A stretch of 38,323 nt of DNA from an uncultured bacterium. Lineage in GTDB: Bacteria > Verrucomicrobiota > Kiritimatiellia > RFP12 > CAIWXQ01. Made by a program: the position numbers and the translations under genes. Positions 23,760 through 32,833 of the stretch are shown here, one piece after another (within the stretch, counting starts at the first letter, position 1; each line of letters begins with the position of its first letter). The notes beneath the pieces were generated by a model. That model did no database searches. It worked only from the letters and a program-made list of their open reading frames with translations, and was not told the DNA's origin. The DNA is taken from NCBI GenBank assembly GCA_903916675.1, contig CAIWXQ010000014.1, positions 1 to 38,323 on the forward strand. The letters run 5' to 3'.

Positions 23760-25814
23760 ATGGGCACAAAGATTCGATGGGGCCTGCTGGCAACCGGCGC
23801 AATCGCCAAGGCATTTGCCCGAGGCGTGCAAGTATCGCAGACTGGCGAACTGGTGGCCGTGGGGTCGCGTTCGCTGGAAAAGGCGCGGGCATTCGGCGCG
23901 GAGTTCGGCATTCCGGCGTGCCACGGTTCCTACGAGGCACTGCTGGCCGATCCCGCTGTCGAGGCGGTCTATATCTCCACGCCTCACCCGCAGCATGCTG
24001 CGTGGGCCATCCAGGCGGCGGAAGCCGGCAAGCACGTCCTGGTCGAAAAACCCATGGGGATCAATCAACACGAAGCGCAGGCCATGATCGAGGCCGCCGT
24101 GGCCAATCGGGTCTTCCTCATGGAAGCCTACATGTACCGCTGCCATCCGCAGACTGCCAAACTGGTGGAACTGCTGCAGGCCAAGGCCATCGGCGAGGTC
24201 CGCGTGATTCAGGCCACTTTCTCATTCCAAGCTGGATTCGATATTGCCAGCCGCCTTTGGAGCAATGCGCTGGCCGGCGGCGGCATCCTGGATGTCGGCG
24301 GCTACACCACCTCCATCACGCGCCTCGTGGCGGGTGCTGCACAGGGGTTGCCATTTGCCGATCCGGTTGCTGTCAGCGGCGCAGGCTTTCTGCACCCGCA
24401 GACCGGCGTGGACACCCGGGCCGTGGCCACGCTCCGGTTCGCCAGCGGCATCGTGGCGACCCTCGCCACCGGCGTGGACGTAAACCAGGAGAATGTCCTG
24501 CGCATCTTCGGCAGCGAGGGGAACATCCTGGTCCCCAACCCGTACGCGGCAGGGCGCAAAAGCCCCCAGCCGGGCACGATTATCGTCAATCGCAATGGTG
24601 AGGCGCCGCGCGAAGTCATGGCCGACTCGCCGTTCACCAGCTTCACGCACGAGGCCGACGTCTGCGGGCGCGCCATTCGCGCCGGACGCCAGCAGCCAGA
24701 TGCGCCCGCCATGACGTGGGCTGATTCGCTCGGCAACCTCCGCGTGCAAGATGCCTGGCGCGCCGCCATCGGCCTGACCTACGAAGCGGAAAAGCCCGCC
24801 AACCTCCAGCCGGTCACCGTGGCCAGCCGGCCGTTGCGGGTGCGCGCCGCCAAGCCCATCCCCTCCGGTTGCCTCGCGGGACTGGACAAACCGGTCGCGC
24901 GCCTGATCATGGGCGTGGACAATCAGACAACCATGCCGCACGCAGCCACGATCTTCGACGACTACTTCGAACGCGGCGGCAACGCCTTCGACACCGCGGT
25001 CGCCTACGGCGAGCTCAAATCCCGCCTGCTGGGGCGCTGGATCGCGTCGCGCGGCATCCGCGATCGCGTCGTGATCATCGCCAAGGGCGCCCACACGCCG
25101 AACTGCACCCCCTCGGACATGGCTTCGCAGCTCCAGACACAGCTCGAGTGGCTCGGCACGGACCACGCCGACGTCTATCTGCTGCACCGCGACAACCCGG
25201 AAATTCGGGTGGGCGAGTTCATCGACGCGCTGAACGAGCAGGTGCGCGCCGGACGCATCCGCGTGTTCGGCGGCAGCAATTGGACGATCGAGCGCGTCAA
25301 GAAGGCCAACGCCTACGCCAAGCGCAAGGGACTGCAGGGGTTTGCAGCGGTCTCGAACAATCTGGCCCTGGCGGAAATGGTCAAGCCTGTCTGGGCCGGC
25401 TGCCTCCACATGCACGACGCCGCGGACCGCGCCTGGTTCAAGCGCACGCAGACCGCGCTGCTGCCGTGGTCCAGCCAGGCACGCGGCTTCTTCGTGCCTG
25501 ACCGTGCCCGGCCCGACAAGCGCGACGACGCGGAACTGGCCGAAAGCTGGTACTCAGACGATAATTTCCGGCGACAGGCCCGGGCCATCGAGCTGGCGGC
25601 CAAGTACAAGGTCGAGCCGATCAGCATCGCGCTCGCGTGGGTGCTGTGCCAGCCGTTCCCGGTCTTCCCGCTGATCGGCCCACGCCAGATCTTTGAGACG
25701 CGCTCCAGCCTCGCGGCGCTGGACGTGCATCTGACGCCGAAGGAGATGAAGTACCTGAATCTGGAAGATGCCCGGGGCTCCGCGCCAACCCAAGGGCAGC
25801 CGCGTTCCGCATAG
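23760..25814 (+). CDS. Gfo/Idh/MocA oxidoreductase fused to an aldo/keto reductase
   Basis: The 684-residue fusion of two NAD(P)-dependent enzymes has an N-terminal Gfo/Idh/MocA unit (1 to about 330), with a divergent nucleotide-binding turn (WGLLATGAIAKAFARG) and the catalytic EKP motif (Lys97 in VEKPMG). The C-terminal unit (about 365-680) is an aldo/keto reductase barrel with the full tetrad: Asp411, Tyr416, Lys442 and His476 (LLHRDNP). Such a pair could oxidise and reduce a sugar or inositol at two positions, for example in an epimerisation, but the substrate is unknown. AGAGG lies upstream of the ATG; the in-frame TTG at 23754 is less likely. The next gene is a GH78 rhamnosidase on the same strand. 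Confidence 0.9.
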   Translation: MGTKIRWGLLATGAIAKAFARGVQVSQTGELVAVGSRSLEKARAFGAEFGIPACHGSYEALLADPAVEAVYISTPHPQHAAWAIQAAEAGKHVLVEKPMGINQHEAQAMIEAAVANRVFLMEAYMYRCHPQTAKLVELLQAKAIGEVRVIQATFSFQAGFDIASRLWSNALAGGGILDVGGYTTSITRLVAGAAQGLPFADPVAVSGAGFLHPQTGVDTRAVATLRFASGIVATLATGVDVNQENVLRIFGSEGNILVPNPYAAGRKSPQPGTIIVNRNGEAPREVMADSPFTSFTHEADVCGRAIRAGRQQPDAPAMTWADSLGNLRVQDAWRAAIGLTYEAEKPANLQPVTVASRPLRVRAAKPIPSGCLAGLDKPVARLIMGVDNQTTMPHAATIFDDYFERGGNAFDTAVAYGELKSRLLGRWIASRGIRDRVVIIAKGAHTPNCTPSDMASQLQTQLEWLGTDHADVYLLHRDNPEIRVGEFIDALNEQVRAGRIRVFGGSNWTIERVKKANAYAKRKGLQGFAAVSNNLALAEMVKPVWAGCLHMHDAADRAWFKRTQTALLPWSSQARGFFVPDRARPDKRDDAELAESWYSDDNFRRQARAIELAAKYKVEPISIALAWVLCQPFPVFPLIGPRQIFETRSSLAALDVHLTPKEMKYLNLEDARGSAPTQGQPRSA

Positions 25815-25898
25815 AGCAACCCTCACACGCGCTTCGCCCGGTCCAAGGGGCTTCACACACAAACCGCAGCCGGCTGGACGGCTTGTTCGGGAGGAACG

Positions 25899-28271
25899 AT
25901 GAACCGGAAGACGCACACCGCTTCGCTGCTCAAGGAGATGCAGGGGGCGAACTGGATCTGGTGGGATCGCCTGGAGAAGAACCCGATCCATTCGTTCATG
26001 CAGGCGCGACGGAGCTTTGTCCTTGCGTCCGTTCCGCGGAAGGCGGAAGTCCTCGTCACAGCCGACACGCGGTACCGCCTCTATGTGAACGGCCAGTATG
26101 TCTGCCAGGGCCCGGCCCGCGGTTATCAGATGTCGCAACCGACCGACCGGATGGATCTCACGCCCTTTCTGCAGAAGGGCCGAAACGCCATTGCCGCGCT
26201 GGTTCACTGCGAGGGCATCTCGACCTTCCAGCACCTGAACCAGGGCGCGGGAGGATTCATCCTCAAGGGGAAGGCTGGAACCGCCTGTCTGGACACCGGA
26301 TCGAACTGGCGGGTGCGTCAGGCCCCTGGCTACAGGCCCAACATCACCCGCGTCTCGATACAACTCGGCTTCGAGGAGGAATTCGACGCCCGCGCGACGG
26401 ACGGCGACTGGACCGCCCCCGATTACGATGACTCCGGCTGGCTGAGCCGCTTCTCCCAGCGCGTGGCGGGCGGCATGCCCTGGCACGATTTCGAGCCGCG
26501 CGGCATTCCGCTCCTGCAGGAGGAACTTGTGCTGCCCCGCGCCATCTGCTTTGCGTGCGCCGGGGAGAACGGCGCCGGCGCGGAGCGGGAGAACCTCAAT
26601 CTCGGCCTGCTGTATTTCAACGAATTGCGCGCATGGAAACCAGTGCCGGGCCGAAACGCCGCGCAAGTCGAGCTCCCGGCCGCGGGAGAGGGAAAATTCG
26701 TCTCCTGTTGCCTCGACTTCGGGAAAGAGGTGGTCGGCGCGATCCGCCTCGAAGTGGCGGGCGGCGCAGGCGGCGAGATCATCGACAGCACCGTGTGCGA
26801 GGGTGCCGACGCGCAGAAGGGGCCCCTGTTCGTCTCCCCGGAAATCGACTGCCGCATGTCGTTTGCCAATCGCCTGGTTCTCCGGGAGGGGGCCACGCAC
26901 CACGAGCAGTTCGACTACTGGGGGTTCCGCTACCTGATCCTCACGGCGCGCGGGACAACGCGGCCGCTTACCGTCCGCGTGTCGCTCCGCCAGGTCGGCT
27001 ATCCGCTGGACATTCAGGCCGCGTTCCACTCGTCGAGCGAACGGTTGAACCGGATCTACGAAGCGGCGGTCCAGACCCAGAAGTGCTGCACGCTCGACGC
27101 CTATGTCGACTGCCCGTGGCGCGAACAGGCCCAGTGGTGGGGCGACGCTCGTGTGCAGGGGAAAAACACCTTCTATCTTGCCGCCGATGCCCGCCTGCTG
27201 AGGCGCGGCATCCGCCAGATCGGCACCCAGCAGATTCCGAACGGGCTGACCTACGGCCACGCGCCGACCGCGGCGCACGGCTGCATCCTGCCCGATTTCA
27301 CCCTCACCTGGATCATGACCCACTGGGACTACTACTACCAAACGGGCGATGTCAGCCTTTTTCAGGAGATGAAGGACCGTATTGTCCACGCACTGGCCTA
27401 TTTCGAGGAGTGGACCGGCGACAACGGCCTCCTCGCCTATGACCATCGCTACTGGCTTTTCCTGGACTGGGCCCCAGTCTTCAAAGAGGGGTATTCTGGC
27501 ATTTACAACATCTTTTACTTCATGACGCTAAAAAGCGCGGCCGATCTGTTCCTGTTGATTGGCGAAAGGAGCGAGGCCGCGAAATGCCGCCGGAAGGCGG
27601 TTGCGCTGGAAAAGGCCCTGCGAACGACCCTCTGGGACTCGAAGCGGCAGACCCTCCACGGAGGGCGCGATTGGAAGAACCGGCCGGTGGAGCAGAACTC
27701 GGCCCATCTCTATGCCATTGCGATCCTGGCAGGCTTCCTGCCGGAACATCATGCCGAATTCGCCGAGCGCTTCCTGCTGCCACTGGTGGCGGGCGACCAC
27801 AAGGATCCGCTCACGCCATCGCCCTTCTACATGCACTATATTTTCGAGGCGCTGAAGATGCTGGGGTGGATGGATGCGGTGGTCGACAACATCGACCGCT
27901 GGTGGGGCGGGATGCTCGACCGGGGGCTGACGACCTTCGAGGAAATATGGGGCGCCGTGCCGGGGCACACCAGTCTCTGCCATGCTTGGAGCGCGCATCC
28001 AATCATCCATTTCTCCAACATCCTACTCGGCGTCTGGCAGGAAGACGTTGCCTGGAAGCGAATCCGCTTCGCGCCCAGTTTCTGCCAGGTTTCCGCCGTG
28101 GAAGGCAAGGTGGCTACGCCGCACGGCCCGGTTTTGGTCTGCTGGAAGAAAGAGGGAGCGAGGATTCGGGTGTCCCTCGCACTGCCCCGGGGGATTTCAG
28201 CAACGGTGGAACTGCCCGGCCGGCGGCGGGAAATGGTTTCCGGAAAGAAAAGCTGGGAGGTTGCGAGCTAG
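25899..28271 (+). CDS. GH78-type alpha-L-rhamnosidase-like protein
   Basis: The 790-residue protein resembles bacterial GH78 enzymes, which remove terminal L-rhamnose from glycans. N-terminal beta-sandwich domains (WIWW...RRSFVL, YRLYVNGQYVCQGPARGY) precede an (alpha/alpha)6 barrel. The barrel has the DCPWREQAQWWGDA motif, where Glu409 is a candidate general acid. It also has TFEEIWG (Glu681/682, candidate base) and the CHAWSAHPI segment before the C-terminal sandwich. There is no clear signal peptide, so it may act on imported oligosaccharides. GGGAGGAACG precedes the start. It follows the oxidoreductase fusion by 84 bp, so both may serve catabolism of a rhamnose-containing compound. That link is inferred from position only. 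Confidence 0.85.
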   Translation: MNRKTHTASLLKEMQGANWIWWDRLEKNPIHSFMQARRSFVLASVPRKAEVLVTADTRYRLYVNGQYVCQGPARGYQMSQPTDRMDLTPFLQKGRNAIAALVHCEGISTFQHLNQGAGGFILKGKAGTACLDTGSNWRVRQAPGYRPNITRVSIQLGFEEEFDARATDGDWTAPDYDDSGWLSRFSQRVAGGMPWHDFEPRGIPLLQEELVLPRAICFACAGENGAGAERENLNLGLLYFNELRAWKPVPGRNAAQVELPAAGEGKFVSCCLDFGKEVVGAIRLEVAGGAGGEIIDSTVCEGADAQKGPLFVSPEIDCRMSFANRLVLREGATHHEQFDYWGFRYLILTARGTTRPLTVRVSLRQVGYPLDIQAAFHSSSERLNRIYEAAVQTQKCCTLDAYVDCPWREQAQWWGDARVQGKNTFYLAADARLLRRGIRQIGTQQIPNGLTYGHAPTAAHGCILPDFTLTWIMTHWDYYYQTGDVSLFQEMKDRIVHALAYFEEWTGDNGLLAYDHRYWLFLDWAPVFKEGYSGIYNIFYFMTLKSAADLFLLIGERSEAAKCRRKAVALEKALRTTLWDSKRQTLHGGRDWKNRPVEQNSAHLYAIAILAGFLPEHHAEFAERFLLPLVAGDHKDPLTPSPFYMHYIFEALKMLGWMDAVVDNIDRWWGGMLDRGLTTFEEIWGAVPGHTSLCHAWSAHPIIHFSNILLGVWQEDVAWKRIRFAPSFCQVSAVEGKVATPHGPVLVCWKKEGARIRVSLALPRGISATVELPGRRREMVSGKKSWEVAS

Positions 28272-28383
28272 CGTCCCTCGTCCGGCAGAGGCGCGTCAAA
28301 ACACGACACAGACGTGCCTTGCATTGCTCCTGAGATTCCCGCAATCCCGCACCCGCATAGCCTGCCGCTCGATCGCAACACGA

Positions 28384-29817
28384 TCAGAATTTCAGCCTGA
28401 AAAAGCAGCGATCACCCATCACCGGAAGGGTGAAAGTGTTGGTCGGCGGAGTGGCCAGGATGTTGGTTGGCAGCGTTCCCACGAAGCCATCCAGCAGGTT
28501 GGTTGTATATTGGACGGTGAAGAATTCTCCCGTGGCGCTCTGCCAGGTCATGTCAACCTGACCCTGCTGAAGGCTGGGTTGCAGACCGAGCGGCAGCGGC
28601 ACCCTGGGGCCGAGACCGCTGACATTCACGGGGCGCCAGCGGTCAATTGTCGTCCCATCGCCGCACTGCCCCTGGTCGTTGGCGCCCCATTGCCAGACCG
28701 AGCCGTCCGCCTTGACGGCGATGTTGTGGTAGTCCCGCGCGGCCATCCTGACCACATTGCTGAACCCGGCGCCGTAGCTGTCCGTCAAAATCCTTGACGG
28801 CACCGGATTCGCCGCGCTGTTGGTGGTGCCATTGCCCAATTCTCCCACATCGTTCTTTCCCCATTTCCAGATGGTGCCGTCCGCTCCGAGCGCCGAGGAG
28901 TGCAAATCCCCGCCGGAAACCGCCACCATATTGCTCAGGCCGACGGCCTGGACGGGCACAGTGCTGTTATTGGCGGTTCCATCTCCCAGGCAGCCAAAGT
29001 CGTTCTTGCCCCATGCCCAGACTGTGCCATTAGACTTCAATGCCAACGCATGGTCCCACCCCGCGGAAATCGCAACCACGTTCGAGAATCCGGAAATTTT
29101 CTGGGGGGTGTAGCTGCTGCCGATCACACGGCCAAGGCCCCACTGGTACACCGTGCCGTCGGGCATCAGAGCAATGCTGAAGTGATATCCAGCGGAGACA
29201 ACGGCGGGGTTGGTCAGCCCGACCACCTGAACCGGCACGAGCGTCGCATTGGTGGTGCCGTTGCCGAGCGCGCCGGTCGAGTTCCAGCCCCAGCCCCAGA
29301 CCGTGCCGTTGGATTCTACGGCCAGCGTATGGTAGTCGCGACCGCCGAGGGCCACCACGTCGTGCAGGCCGCTGACCTGCGTCGGCACGCTCGCATCGTT
29401 GGTGGTGCCGTTCCCCAGCAGGCCTATGGTGGTCATGTTCGCACCCCAGGCCCAGACGGTGCCGTCCGACCGCACGGCCACGTTGTGCACTTCGCCGCCC
29501 ATGATGGCGCTGACCTGGTTGAAGAATCCGACATTTCCCGGACCATGGACCTCCACGGGTGCCAACACGCGGTTCGTGGCTGCCGGGTTCAGCCCGATGC
29601 CCAGTTTACCGCCGAAGTTCGCGCCCCACGTCCACACCGTGCCGTCAGACTTCAACACGACCGTGCCGCGCGCGCCGCCCCAGACCGATGCCACGTCGGC
29701 AGCCAGCACGGGCAGGCAGGTCGCCATAAGCAGTGCCAGCCCAAACCCGAGTGCTCGTTTCACGACGCGCCCCAGCCGCAGTGGCAGCTCCGCCAATATT
29801 CCGATGGAGAACGCCAT
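28384..29817 (-). CDS. Secreted RCC1-repeat beta-propeller protein
   Basis: The 477-residue protein has a signal-like hydrophobic stretch (ALGFGLALLMATCLPVLAA, cleavage near residue 40). Seven RCC1 blades follow, each with the SDGTVWxWG core and often LGNGTTN. Seven blades make a closed propeller, normally a protein-binding platform. The C-terminal 70 residues (FFTVQYTTNLLDGF ... CFFRLKF) resemble the tail seen on many exported proteins of Verrucomicrobia-related bacteria and may guide sorting. ATG at 29817 with GGGAA upstream is chosen. The longer frame to 29877 overlaps the end of the aspartate kinase gene. Nothing links it functionally to that gene. Confidence 0.85.
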   Translation of the reverse strand: MAFSIGILAELPLRLGRVVKRALGFGLALLMATCLPVLAADVASVWGGARGTVVLKSDGTVWTWGANFGGKLGIGLNPAATNRVLAPVEVHGPGNVGFFNQVSAIMGGEVHNVAVRSDGTVWAWGANMTTIGLLGNGTTNDASVPTQVSGLHDVVALGGRDYHTLAVESNGTVWGWGWNSTGALGNGTTNATLVPVQVVGLTNPAVVSAGYHFSIALMPDGTVYQWGLGRVIGSSYTPQKISGFSNVVAISAGWDHALALKSNGTVWAWGKNDFGCLGDGTANNSTVPVQAVGLSNMVAVSGGDLHSSALGADGTIWKWGKNDVGELGNGTTNSAANPVPSRILTDSYGAGFSNVVRMAARDYHNIAVKADGSVWQWGANDQGQCGDGTTIDRWRPVNVSGLGPRVPLPLGLQPSLQQGQVDMTWQSATGEFFTVQYTTNLLDGFVGTLPTNILATPPTNTFTLPVMGDRCFFRLKF

Positions 29818-29873
29818 GAACGATTCCCTTTTGAAAAGTGGTCTGGCTGCCGCCCGGCGACAACACCGGCCCA

Positions 29874-31238
29874 TCACTTGAAGAACGCCCGGTAGAGGCT
29901 CTGCACGGCGCGGTCGCGGTCCGCGGCCTTGACGCCGAACATGATACTGATCTCCGAGGCGCCCTGGTTGATCATCTCGATGTTGACCTTGGCGTCGGCG
30001 AGCGCCTGGCTGGCGCGCGCGGCCATGCCGACCGCGTATTGCATCCCCTCGCCCACGACCATAATCAGCGCATGGCCACGCTCCACCAGCATGTTGTCCG
30101 GATGAAATTCCGCCTGGATGCGCGCCACCACGCGCGCCTCCCGCGCGGCATCGAAGCGCGCCTCGCGGATCACGACAGAGACGTTGTCGATGCCGGAGGG
30201 CATGTGCTCGATCGAGACACCCTCCTCCTCGAACATCTGCAGCAGTCGGCGGCAGAAACCAACCTCACGGTTCATCAGATACTTGTCGACGTAGACGTTG
30301 ACAAACCCGGTGTCGCTGGCGATCCCCACCACAGCGCACTCGCCGGGCTTGACCTCGCGCTTGGGCACCACCATCGTGCCCGGTTGCTCCGGCCGGTTCG
30401 TATTGCGGATGTTGATCGGGACGCCGGCGCGGATGGCCGGCAGCACGGCCTCGTCGTGGAACACGCCAAACCCGGCATAGGAGAGTTCGCGCATTTCGCG
30501 GAAGGTCATGGTGGCAATGGCGTGGCGCACTTCCGGCACGAGGCGCGGGTCCACGGCAAAAACCGAGTCCACGTCCGTGAAGTTCTCGTACACTGTGGCC
30601 TTTACTGCCGCGGCCAGGATCGCGCCGGTGATGTCCGACCCGCCGCGCGGGAACGTCGCCACCGCACCGCTCCTGGTGTAGCCGAAGAAGCCGGGAAAGA
30701 TCGCCAGCCCGCGGCGGTTGCCGAGTGACGCAGCCAGGTTGGGGTACGACTCGGGCAGCAGTTGCGCGTTGCCGAACTCGTCGGTCAGGAGCATCCCCGC
30801 GTCGCGCGGGTCCACGTACTCGGCTGCCACGCCGCGCGCGCGGAAGGCGGCAGCCGTGATGCGGGCGCTGTTATCCTCGCCAGCGGCCTTCATGGCGTCC
30901 AGGAACATCCCGTCGTGGCTGCGGTTGCTTGCCAGGCGGCGGCGCAGATCGGCGTCGATCTCCGCCACGATGCCGGCTTCGAGCCCCAGCGTGCGCTGGA
31001 TCTCGGCGTAGCGGTCCACGATCTCCCGCAGGGCCGGTTCCGGATCCTTGTTGGCCAGGGCGCGGTTGGCGCAGTCGATCAGCAGGTCCGTGACCTTCGT
31101 GTCCTGCTTGCTACGCTTGCCGGGGGCCGAGACTACTACAATGCGGCGGGAGGGATCTGCCAGGACAATGTCGCAGACCTTCTTGAGCTGTCCGCCATCT
31201 GCCAACGAGGTGCCGCCGAACTTACAGACCTTGATCAT
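29874..31238 (-). CDS. lysC: Aspartate kinase
   Basis: The 454-residue aspartokinase phosphorylates aspartate at the entry to lysine, threonine and methionine synthesis. The kinase domain starts with the KFGGTSLA motif (6-13) and contains FPRGGSDITGA and FTDVDSVFAVDPR. Two C-terminal ACT domains follow (FVNVYVDKYLMNREVG and LIMVVGEGM), which should bind a feedback amino acid. It is a single-function enzyme with no dehydrogenase domain. It lies 99 bp downstream of homoserine dehydrogenase on the same strand, with a GATTCAGAAT repeat filling that gap. Confidence 0.95.
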   Translation of the reverse strand: MIKVCKFGGTSLADGGQLKKVCDIVLADPSRRIVVVSAPGKRSKQDTKVTDLLIDCANRALANKDPEPALREIVDRYAEIQRTLGLEAGIVAEIDADLRRRLASNRSHDGMFLDAMKAAGEDNSARITAAAFRARGVAAEYVDPRDAGMLLTDEFGNAQLLPESYPNLAASLGNRRGLAIFPGFFGYTRSGAVATFPRGGSDITGAILAAAVKATVYENFTDVDSVFAVDPRLVPEVRHAIATMTFREMRELSYAGFGVFHDEAVLPAIRAGVPINIRNTNRPEQPGTMVVPKREVKPGECAVVGIASDTGFVNVYVDKYLMNREVGFCRRLLQMFEEEGVSIEHMPSGIDNVSVVIREARFDAAREARVVARIQAEFHPDNMLVERGHALIMVVGEGMQYAVGMAARASQALADAKVNIEMINQGASEISIMFGVKAADRDRAVQSLYRAFFK

Positions 31239-31263
31239 GTGCGTCGCCTTCTTTGTGTGAAAC

Positions 31264-31334
31264 AGGATTCAGAAGGACGCCCAATTCGTATGGTGTCTCA
31301 TTCTGAATTCTGGATTCTGAATCCTGAATTCTCA
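31264..31334. repeat. GATTCAGAAT-family degenerate intergenic repeat
   Basis: AGGATTCAGAAGGACG on the left and a run of ATTCTGAATTCTGGATTC type units on the right form opposed arms around about 20 bp. The element fills the gap between homoserine dehydrogenase and aspartate kinase. It is the same family as 10425-10497. Confidence 0.65.
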
Positions 31335-31337
31335 CGA

Positions 31338-32633
31338 TTAATCCAGCATCCGCAGCTTCCTCGGCTTCTCGCCCACCACGCCGGCAGCGTGGATCTCGGC
31401 CAGTGCGGCGTCGAGCTCCGCCTCGCGCGCGGCATGCGTCAGCACCACCACAGGCACGTGGCCGCCCTCCTGCGGCACGACGCGCTGGGTCACAGCCGAG
31501 ATGCTCACGTTGTGCCGGCCGAGGATACTGGTGAAGATGCCAAGCGAACCCGGCTTGTCGAGGACCATCAGGCGCACGTAGTAGCGGCTGGTGACCTCGG
31601 CCAGCGGACGCACGTGGAGGATGCGGCAGGCGCGCGGCACGCCGCGGTGGTGGCGCGGCTGTTTCGAGGCCAGGTTACGGGCCACGTCGGCCAGATCGCC
31701 GATCACGGTGCTGGCCGTGGGGTCGCGCCCCGCGCCGCGGCCGTAGTATAGGGTGTCGCCGGCGAGGTCGCACTGCACCATCACGGCGTTGAAGACCTGG
31801 TTGACAGATGCCAGCATGTGGTCCATCGGCACAAGCATCGGGTGCACGCGCACCTCGATCTCATCGCCGTCGCGGCAGATCACGGCCAGCAGCTTGATGC
31901 GGTAGCCAAGCTCGCGGGCATAGCGTACATCCATGTCTGAGAGGCCGCGGATTCCCTCGACCGTCACGGCGGACATCGGCACGTGGAAACCGTAGGCCAA
32001 CGAGGCGAGGATCACGGCTTTGTGGGCGGTGTCGAATCCGTCGATGTCGAGGCTCGGGTCCGCCTCGGCATAGCCGGCCACCTGCGCCGCCCGGAGAACG
32101 TCGTCGAAAGCCGCACCCTCCGTGTCCATGCGGGTCAGGATGTAGTTACAGGTGCCGTTGAGGATGCCAAGCATGCGTCGCACCTGGTTGCCGACCAGCC
32201 CCTCGCGCAGCACGCGGATGATCGGAATGCCGCCGCCCACGCTGGCGCCGAAGTAGAGGTCCACTCCTCCCTTTTCGGCCAGCCCGAAGATCTCTTCGCC
32301 ATACTCGGCCAGCAGCTTCTTGTTGGCGGTCACAACCGGCTTTTTCGCCTGCAGGGCCTCGGCCACCAGTGTGCGCGCCACGCCGGTGCCGCCGATCAGC
32401 TCGATGACGATGTCCACGGACGGATCGTGAATGACCTCGCGGGCATCACGGGTCAGCAGGGCGCGGTCCACGGGGACGCCACGGTCGCGGTCGATGTCGA
32501 CATCCGCAATACGCCGCAGCACCAATTCGACGCCCAAGCGGTGCATCAGGATTTCGCGGTTGCGGCACAGGCCATCCACGACCCCCGCTCCCACGGTGCC
32601 GAATCCCAGCAAGCCGATGCCGATCTGTTTCAT
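31338..32633 (-). CDS. hom: Homoserine dehydrogenase
   Basis: The 431-residue enzyme reduces aspartate semialdehyde to homoserine with NAD(P)H. The Rossmann motif GLLGFGTVGAGV opens the protein. The catalytic part shows NGTCNYILTRM and EADPSLDIDGFDTAHK with the conserved acidic residue and lysine. A C-terminal ACT domain (LMVLDKPGSLGIFTSILG) suggests feedback control by threonine. Length matches the monofunctional ACT-containing type. ATG at 32633 has AGGAG seven bases upstream; the longer upstream frame lacks homology. It precedes aspartate kinase on the same strand, giving a small threonine-branch unit. Confidence 0.96.
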   Translation of the reverse strand: MKQIGIGLLGFGTVGAGVVDGLCRNREILMHRLGVELVLRRIADVDIDRDRGVPVDRALLTRDAREVIHDPSVDIVIELIGGTGVARTLVAEALQAKKPVVTANKKLLAEYGEEIFGLAEKGGVDLYFGASVGGGIPIIRVLREGLVGNQVRRMLGILNGTCNYILTRMDTEGAAFDDVLRAAQVAGYAEADPSLDIDGFDTAHKAVILASLAYGFHVPMSAVTVEGIRGLSDMDVRYARELGYRIKLLAVICRDGDEIEVRVHPMLVPMDHMLASVNQVFNAVMVQCDLAGDTLYYGRGAGRDPTASTVIGDLADVARNLASKQPRHHRGVPRACRILHVRPLAEVTSRYYVRLMVLDKPGSLGIFTSILGRHNVSISAVTQRVVPQEGGHVPVVVLTHAAREAELDAALAEIHAAGVVGEKPRKLRMLD

Positions 32634-32833
32634 TCTCCGCTCCTGCCCGCCCGCGCAAGCCCTTGCACGAAAGGCAAATAAAGATAGGCCAACCTGCCGG
32701 TTGCCACAAGGCGCAAAAATGCGGCCCACGGCGGACACAACAGGGGCGCCGGGTAAGTGGCCCGCGGTTCTGTGCGCCGGCGATTCCGGTGTCGAATCCG
32801 GCGCCACGGCGCTATACTGCATTGCAACGCCGT

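Noticed and set aside
32813-32818. TATACT as a -10 box for the PaaK-like gene
   Set aside because: No acceptable -35 box at 16-18 bp spacing, so it is mentioned only as a possibility and not listed as a promoter.
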